From the NCBI RefSeq assembly GCF_052118845.1, contig NZ_JBQKGJ010000020.1:5489-69488 (forward strand): 64,000 nucleotides of DNA. The letters are read 5' to 3'. Positions 60,029 through 64,000 of this stretch are shown here, piece by piece. The notes below the pieces were generated by a model. The model had not been told where the DNA came from. It ran no database searches and was given only the letters and a program-made list of their open reading frames with translations. The first letter of the stretch is position 1, and each line of letters begins with the position of its first letter. This DNA comes from Bilifractor sp002394235. Its GTDB lineage: Bacteria > Bacillota > Clostridia > Lachnospirales > Lachnospiraceae. A program made the translations under genes and the position numbers.

Positions 60029-61468
60029 TTAGTACGCTTTTGCCCAGATAACCTCATGCTTTGCCGGCTTTCCGCAGCATACACACCGGTCGCTGATCCT
60101 GATCTGCTTGAAGGGGATGCAACGGGAGGTAGCCGTGGTATCTGCCTTGATCTTGTTTTCGCAGGCTTCATCACCGCACCACATCGCTCTCACGAAGCCT
60201 GGCTTTTCTGCAACAGTTTTGCAGAAGGTGTCATAATCAGTCGCGTCATAGATATGGGTGTCCAGGTGCTCCTTTGCGCGGCGGAACATGTCAGTCTGAA
60301 TGGTTTCAAGCAGAACGGGAACCTGCTGCGGGATCTCTTCGATCGGGACGATGGTCTTTTCGCGGGTGTCGCGGCGAACCAGAACAGCCTGACCCTTCTC
60401 GATGTCCTTCGGTCCGAGCTCGATACGGATCGGGATGCCGCGCATCTCCTGCTCGGAGAACTTCCAGCCGGGACTCTTCTCTGAATCATCGAGATTCACA
60501 CGGACGCCGGCAGCGGCAAGCGCCGTTTTTACTTCGAGAGCCTTGTCCATGACGCCCTCGGCATCCTGGCGGATCGGAATGATCATGACCTGAACGGGAG
60601 CGATATGAGGAGGCAGTACGAGACCGCTGTTGTCGCCGTGTACCATGATCATGGCTCCGATGACACGGGTGGTCATTCCCCAGGAGGTCTGATGCACATA
60701 CTTGAGGGTATTGTCCTTGTCGGTGAACTGTACGCCGTAAGCCTTTGCGAAGATGTCGTCAAAGTTGTGGCTGGTGCCGGACTGAAGGGCCTTTCCGTCG
60801 TGCATCATGGCTTCGACGGTGTAAGTGTGCTTTGCGCCTGCAAATTTCTCCTTCTCGGTTTTCTGTCCTTTAATTACAGGGATAGCCATATCCTGCTCCA
60901 GGAAATCGGCATAGACGTTCAGCATCTGAACGGTTCTCTCTTCCGATTCCTCTGCGGTTGCGTGAGCGGTATGACCCTCCTGCCACAGGAATTCACGGGA
61001 GCGGAGGAAGGGACGGGTTGTCTTCTCCCAACGCAGAACGGAACACCACTGGTTGTATAATTTTGGAAGATCTCTGTGGGAATGGATGTCTTTTGCATAA
61101 AAATCGCAGAACAGTGTCTCGGAAGTCGGGCGCACACAGAGACGCTCAGTCAGCTTCTCGGATCCGCCCTGGGTGATCCAAGCAACCTCCGGAGCGAAGC
61201 CTTTCACAAGCTCCGCCTCCTTGTTGAGAAGGCTTTCCGGGATCAGCATCGGCATATATACGTTCTGAACGCCGGTCGCTTTGAAGCGGGCGTCGAGATT
61301 ATTCTGGATATTCTCCCAGATCGCATAGCCGGCGGGTTTAATCGCCATGCAGCCCTTTACGCTGGTGTATCCGATCAGATCGGCCTTGACGCAGACATCG
61401 GTATACCACTGCGCAAAATCGTCTTCCATCGACGTGATTTGCTCTACTAATTTCTTATCCTTTGCCAT
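60029..61468 (-). CDS. proS: Prolyl-tRNA synthetase, archaeal/eukaryotic (type 3) form
   Basis: Charges tRNA-Pro. The 479-residue length and absence of the internal editing domain identify the short ProRS form, with motif 2 CSVLRWEKTTRPFLRSREFLWQEGHTAH near residue 140 and VRPTSET upstream. Class II motif 3 and the C-terminal zinc-type domain (CGDEACENKI, RCVCCGKPA) are present, and the protein ends with the typical Tyr (AKAY). The start ATG follows AGGAG. The promoter lies at 61552-61580. Confidence 0.95.
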   Translation of the reverse strand: MAKDKKLVEQITSMEDDFAQWYTDVCVKADLIGYTSVKGCMAIKPAGYAIWENIQNNLDARFKATGVQNVYMPMLIPESLLNKEAELVKGFAPEVAWITQGGSEKLTERLCVRPTSETLFCDFYAKDIHSHRDLPKLYNQWCSVLRWEKTTRPFLRSREFLWQEGHTAHATAEESEERTVQMLNVYADFLEQDMAIPVIKGQKTEKEKFAGAKHTYTVEAMMHDGKALQSGTSHNFDDIFAKAYGVQFTDKDNTLKYVHQTSWGMTTRVIGAMIMVHGDNSGLVLPPHIAPVQVMIIPIRQDAEGVMDKALEVKTALAAAGVRVNLDDSEKSPGWKFSEQEMRGIPIRIELGPKDIEKGQAVLVRRDTREKTIVPIEEIPQQVPVLLETIQTDMFRRAKEHLDTHIYDATDYDTFCKTVAEKPGFVRAMWCGDEACENKIKADTTATSRCIPFKQIRISDRCVCCGKPAKHEVIWAKAY

Positions 61469-61551
61469 AGTGAACTCCTGATTATTTATCGATCATGTAC
61501 ATAACGGTACTTAATGTGGTTGCGGTTTCTTCGCGAACGCAATCAGCATAA

Positions 61552-61580
61552 ATTCTAACCTCAATAGAAATGGTTGTCAA
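61552..61580 (-). promoter_or_regulatory. Promoter of proS
   Basis: On the minus strand TTGACA (61575-61580) and TAGAAT (61552-61557) are exactly 17 bp apart. The leader to the start codon is about 80 nt, too short for a T-box. Confidence 0.75.
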
Positions 61581-61640
61581 GGCTGACGGTACTGCTTCGC
61601 TTGACAGTCTCTTGACAGGCTGACGGTACCGCTTCGCTTG
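61581..61640. repeat. 37-bp direct repeat in the proS-cca divergent region
   Basis: GGCTGACGGTA(C/T)(T/C)GCTTCGCTTG occurs at 61581 and 61618, one base apart in sequence, with TTGACA-like motifs between. The copies differ at one or two bases. Confidence 0.75.
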
Positions 61641-61666
61641 CATCAGGCTGTAAAACGGATTATTAT
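61638..61666 (+). promoter_or_regulatory. Possible promoter of cca
   Basis: TTGCAT (61638-61643) and TATTAT (61661-61666) are 17 bp apart, about 65 bp ahead of the start codon. Confidence 0.4.
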
Positions 61667-61729
61667 GGTAGAAGTTCAGACGGAGAAGCTCCGGAAAACT
61701 GAAGTGAGAGTGGAAAGGTACTTTGTAGT

Positions 61730-63076
61730 ATGAAGATAAGAATACCGGCGACTGTCCGCATGGTTCTGGACAGCCTGCATGCAAAGGGATATGAAGCTTA
61801 TATCGTAGGCGGATGTGTGCGTGATTCCATTCTGGGAAGAAGGCCGGAGGACTGGGATATCACGACGTCGGCGCTCCCGGAGCAGGTGAAGCGGATTTTT
61901 GTGAAGACGGTGGATACCGGAATCGAGCATGGAACGGTGACGGTGCTTGTGGGCGGCAGAGCGCATGAGGTGACGACTTATCGGATTGACGGTACATATA
62001 AGGACAGCCGTCATCCGGAGAACGTTACCTTCACGGCGAGTCTGCCGGAGGACTTGAAGCGCCGCGATTTCACCATCAACGCGATGGCATACAATGAGGA
62101 AGAGGGTCTGATTGATCTCTACGGAGGAATGGATGACCTGCAGCGCAGGTGCATCCGCTGTGTAGGAAACCCGGAGGAACGCTTTTCAGAGGATGCTCTT
62201 CGGATTCTGCGCGCGGTTCGTTTTTCTGCGCAGCTGAATTTCGGAATTGATCCGGAGACGATCGCGGGAATTGTAAAGCTGGCTCCGAATCTGGCGAAGA
62301 TCAGTGCAGAGCGCATCTGCGCGGAGCTCACAAAGCTGATTACGTCGGACCACCCGGAGTATCTGAAGGTGGCTTATCAGGCCGGGATCACTAGGATCAT
62401 CCTTCCGGAATTTGATGAGATGATGCGAACGCCGCAGAACAATCCGCATCACATGTACAGTGTCGGCGAGCATACTCTCGTCTCCATGGCGGAGGTGAAG
62501 AACGACAGAATTCTGCGTTTCACGATGCTTCTTCATGACGTGGGAAAACCGGCATGCAGAACGACAGACGCGAATGGAATTGATCATTTCAAGGGGCACG
62601 GAGAGAAGGGCGCTGCCATGGCTGTGAAGATCATGCGGCGGCTGAAGATGGACAACGACACCATCCGCCAGGTGCGGACGCTCATCATCTATCATGACTG
62701 GAGAGTAAAGCCGGATGAGAAGCAGGTCCGTCATCTTATCAATAAGGTAGGGAAGGATCTTTTCCCGCTCTTCATCAGGGTACAGGACGCGGATACGATG
62801 GCGCAGAGCGAGTGGAAGCGCGAGGAGAAGCTTCGCCGTGTGATCGGGGTGGCTCAGGTAGGAGAGAGGATTATCAGCGAGAATCAGTGCGTGGATCTGA
62901 AAGGCCTGGCGATTAACGGCAGGGATCTGATCAACGCAGGAATTCCGAAGGGACCGGAGATCGGCGTCTGTCTCCAGAAGGCACTGGAGCTTGTGCTGGA
63001 TGATCCGGAGAAGAACAACCGGGAATTTCTTCTCGGCTTCTGTACGGGCTCGTCTGAAGAACGGAGCAATCGGTAG
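61730..63076 (+). CDS. cca: CCA tRNA nucleotidyltransferase with HD domain
   Basis: Adds or repairs the 3' CCA of tRNAs. The 448-residue class II enzyme shows the nucleotidyltransferase head (AYIVGGCVRDSILGRRPEDWDITTS, residues about 23-47, with the metal Asp pair), neck motif RRDFTINAMAY near 103, and the body with EDALRILRAVRFSAQLNF near 153. A C-terminal HD phosphohydrolase domain follows (FTMLLHDVGKPACR near 265, IYHDWRVKP near 320). GGAAAGG precedes ATG 61730. The last codons fall in a member of the GAGCAATC repeat family that continues past the stop. Confidence 0.94.
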   Translation: MKIRIPATVRMVLDSLHAKGYEAYIVGGCVRDSILGRRPEDWDITTSALPEQVKRIFVKTVDTGIEHGTVTVLVGGRAHEVTTYRIDGTYKDSRHPENVTFTASLPEDLKRRDFTINAMAYNEEEGLIDLYGGMDDLQRRCIRCVGNPEERFSEDALRILRAVRFSAQLNFGIDPETIAGIVKLAPNLAKISAERICAELTKLITSDHPEYLKVAYQAGITRIILPEFDEMMRTPQNNPHHMYSVGEHTLVSMAEVKNDRILRFTMLLHDVGKPACRTTDANGIDHFKGHGEKGAAMAVKIMRRLKMDNDTIRQVRTLIIYHDWRVKPDEKQVRHLINKVGKDLFPLFIRVQDADTMAQSEWKREEKLRRVIGVAQVGERIISENQCVDLKGLAINGRDLINAGIPKGPEIGVCLQKALELVLDDPEKNNREFLLGFCTGSSEERSNR

Positions 63077-63122
63077 CTTGTACAGCATGTGGCATGATGT
63101 ATCGCATGGCGGTTTATTGTAC
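63055..63122. repeat. Degenerate repeat overlapping the cca stop codon
   Basis: GAGCAATCGGTAGCTTGTACA then GCATGTGGC and TATCGCATGG..GTTTATTGTA: a decayed relative of the copies at 5597 and 57230 (GAGCAATCC..TACAGTGTGTGGC..TTATCGTATG..GTTTACTGTA). Confidence 0.6.
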
Positions 63123-63332
63123 TGAAAATGCAGGTGAGAGAGCGGGCGTGAGTTCAGACGATTTTCAAAAAATGCCCTGATCATGACGAGAAATTTAAAT
63201 TCAGACAGAGATCGTGAATCCGTGCGCAGGAAAAATCCTGTGCAAATCGGGAAAAAACAAAAAGGCGGTTGTCAGAAGCCGGAGGATGGTATAAAGTAAA
63301 CTCTTGAGGATGCTTGAAACACCTGGATTTTC

Positions 63333-63361
63333 TTGACAAATCAGGCGTCTGAGAGTATAAA
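63333..63361 (+). promoter_or_regulatory. Promoter of the HU gene
   Basis: TTGACA (63333-63338) and TATAAA (63356-63361) are exactly 17 bp apart, 38 bp ahead of the start codon. Confidence 0.8.
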
Positions 63362-63398
63362 AAGACCATATATTGTAAATTTTAGGAGGAAGTATTAC

Positions 63399-63671
63399 AT
63401 GAACAAAACCGAATTAGTGGCAGCAATCGCCGAGAAAACGGGACTTTCGAAAAAGGATTCTGAGAAAGCTCTTGGCGCATTCATTGATACTGTAGCAGAA
63501 GCGTTGAAGAACGGAGATAAAGTGCAGCTTGTCGGATTTGGAACCTTCGAAGTATCTGAGAGAGCGGCGCGCAGCGGAAGAAATCCGCAGACAGGTGAGA
63601 CCATCGAGATTGCGGCATCCAAATCTCCGAAGTTCAAGGCAGGAAAAGCTCTGAAGGACATGATCAAATAA
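63399..63671 (+). CDS. hup: HU-family DNA-binding protein
   Basis: Nucleoid protein of 90 residues that bends DNA non-specifically as a dimer. It has the classic HU sequence: MNKTELVAAIAEKTGLSKKD, GFGTFEVSERAARSGRNPQTGE (arm start) and SPKFKAGKALKDMI. The start is ATG 63399 after TAGGAGGAAG; the 22 upstream in-frame codons overlap the promoter. A large palindrome and two hairpins follow the gene. Confidence 0.96.
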   Translation: MNKTELVAAIAEKTGLSKKDSEKALGAFIDTVAEALKNGDKVQLVGFGTFEVSERAARSGRNPQTGETIEIAASKSPKFKAGKALKDMIK

Positions 63672-63702
63672 CAGCAGCTGCTGAAGAACGGTTGTTTTTT
63701 GT

Positions 63703-63746
63703 AACCAAAAATTTTTTATAATGTTCATGAACATTATAATTTGGTT
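63703..63746. other. Large palindrome after the HU gene
   Basis: A perfect 24-bp palindrome centred on ATGTTCATGAACAT (63716-63739), with outer arms AACCAAA/TTTGGTT. It is AT-rich and too A/T-flanked to look like a normal terminator stem. It may be a protein-binding site or an HU-proximal structure. Confidence 0.75.
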
Positions 63747-63788
63747 CGAATGATTTTTGGAAAATCGTAATTGGCTGAAAAGCAAAAA

Positions 63789-63822
63789 AACGGGAGCTGG
63801 ATTTCATGATCCGGCTCCCGTT
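63789..63822. terminator. Hairpin terminator, mainly minus-strand orientation
   Basis: Arms AACGGGAGCTGGAT and ATCCGGCTCCCGTT pair with minor mismatch. On the minus strand the stem is followed by a T tract (A-run at 63784-63790), so it could serve a gene read leftwards as well as the HU gene. Confidence 0.65.
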
Positions 63823-63848
63823 CCATAATTAATTTTGAAACACAACAG

Positions 63849-63894
63849 AAAAGGGCGTGTGAAAAAACGAAATGTTTTTTCACACGCCCTTTTT
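63849..63894. terminator. Strong bidirectional terminator at the right end
   Basis: A 20-bp perfect stem AAAAGGGCGTGTGAAAAAAC / GTTTTTTCACACGCCCTTTT around GAAAT, followed by T on the plus strand and preceded by A. Confidence 0.85.
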
Positions 63895-63942
63895 ACAAAG
63901 TGTCTTCCTGGAGATGGTCAGACTCTGCAAAGAACTGGCTTT

Positions 63943-64000
63943 TTACTGACCATTTGCCGCAAGTAAACCAACTGCAGTGCCAAAGTAAGTGATGGTCTGA
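63943..64000 (-). CDS. Possible C-terminal end of a minus-strand gene
   Basis: On the minus strand one frame entering from the right edge reads TITYFGTAVGLLAANGQ and stops at TAA (63943-63945), with hydrophobic and glycine composition like a protein end. It is followed by the terminators at 63894 and 63822. Only 18 codons are visible, so this is tentative. Confidence 0.3.
   Translation of the reverse strand, partial: QTITYFGTAVGLLAANGQ

Overview
The window looks like chromosome of an anaerobic, moderately GC-rich member of the Bacillota, class Clostridia, most likely Lachnospiraceae. The basis is strong AGGAGG-type ribosome binding sites, TTGACA/TATAAT promoters, an oxygen-independent ribonucleotide reductase (nrdD/nrdG), a rubredoxin-first rubrerythrin beside perR, a cellobiose phosphorylase of clostridial type, and Tex, YitT, AzgA-type and NSS transporters. 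I see no phage, insertion-sequence transposase, CRISPR array, rRNA or tRNA gene.

Layout. 1-8.7 kb: a membrane protein with a YAQR-repeat tail, an M18 aminopeptidase, a three-gene phosphorelay set (hybrid histidine kinase, a kinase-dead hybrid protein, an Hpt protein) and a cytidylate-kinase-like protein. 9-13.3 kb: an amino-acid permease fused to an iron-type alcohol dehydrogenase, followed by a GABA-type aminotransferase. 13.7-19.3 kb (minus strand): a PDZ membrane protein and a gliding-type ABC exporter cassette. 19.7-29 kb: bicupin, methyltransferase, tex, an NSS transporter with a shortened MocR regulator, YitT protein and DAHP synthase. 29.3-35 kb: VWA protein, MoxR-like ATPase, an unknown protein and a purine-type permease. 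35.2-42.7 kb: a cellobiose locus (phosphorylase, LacI regulator with operator-like palindromes, ABC importer without its ATPase). 43-54.6 kb: exonuclease, ileS, glycogen phosphorylase, a TPR/AAA protein with an acidic repeat, rsmA. 54.9-64 kb: rubrerythrin, perR, nrdG, nrdD, proS, cca, HU.

How genes work together. The cellobiose locus imports a beta-glucoside and phosphorolyses it, and glycogen phosphorylase nearby also yields glucose 1-phosphate. The permease-dehydrogenase fusion plus aminotransferase would make a compact route from imported GABA (or a similar omega-amino acid) to a hydroxy acid. The kinase, pseudokinase-receiver and Hpt protein have the parts of a phosphorelay split over three polypeptides.

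The most unusual features are in the DNA between genes. A 96-bp two-hairpin element occurs five times at nearly identical sequence, four times directly after an intrinsic terminator. Many gene boundaries also carry degenerate tandem repeats of 15-65 bp, several of which re-copy the 3' end of the upstream gene. The same tendency appears inside genes as peptide repeats.
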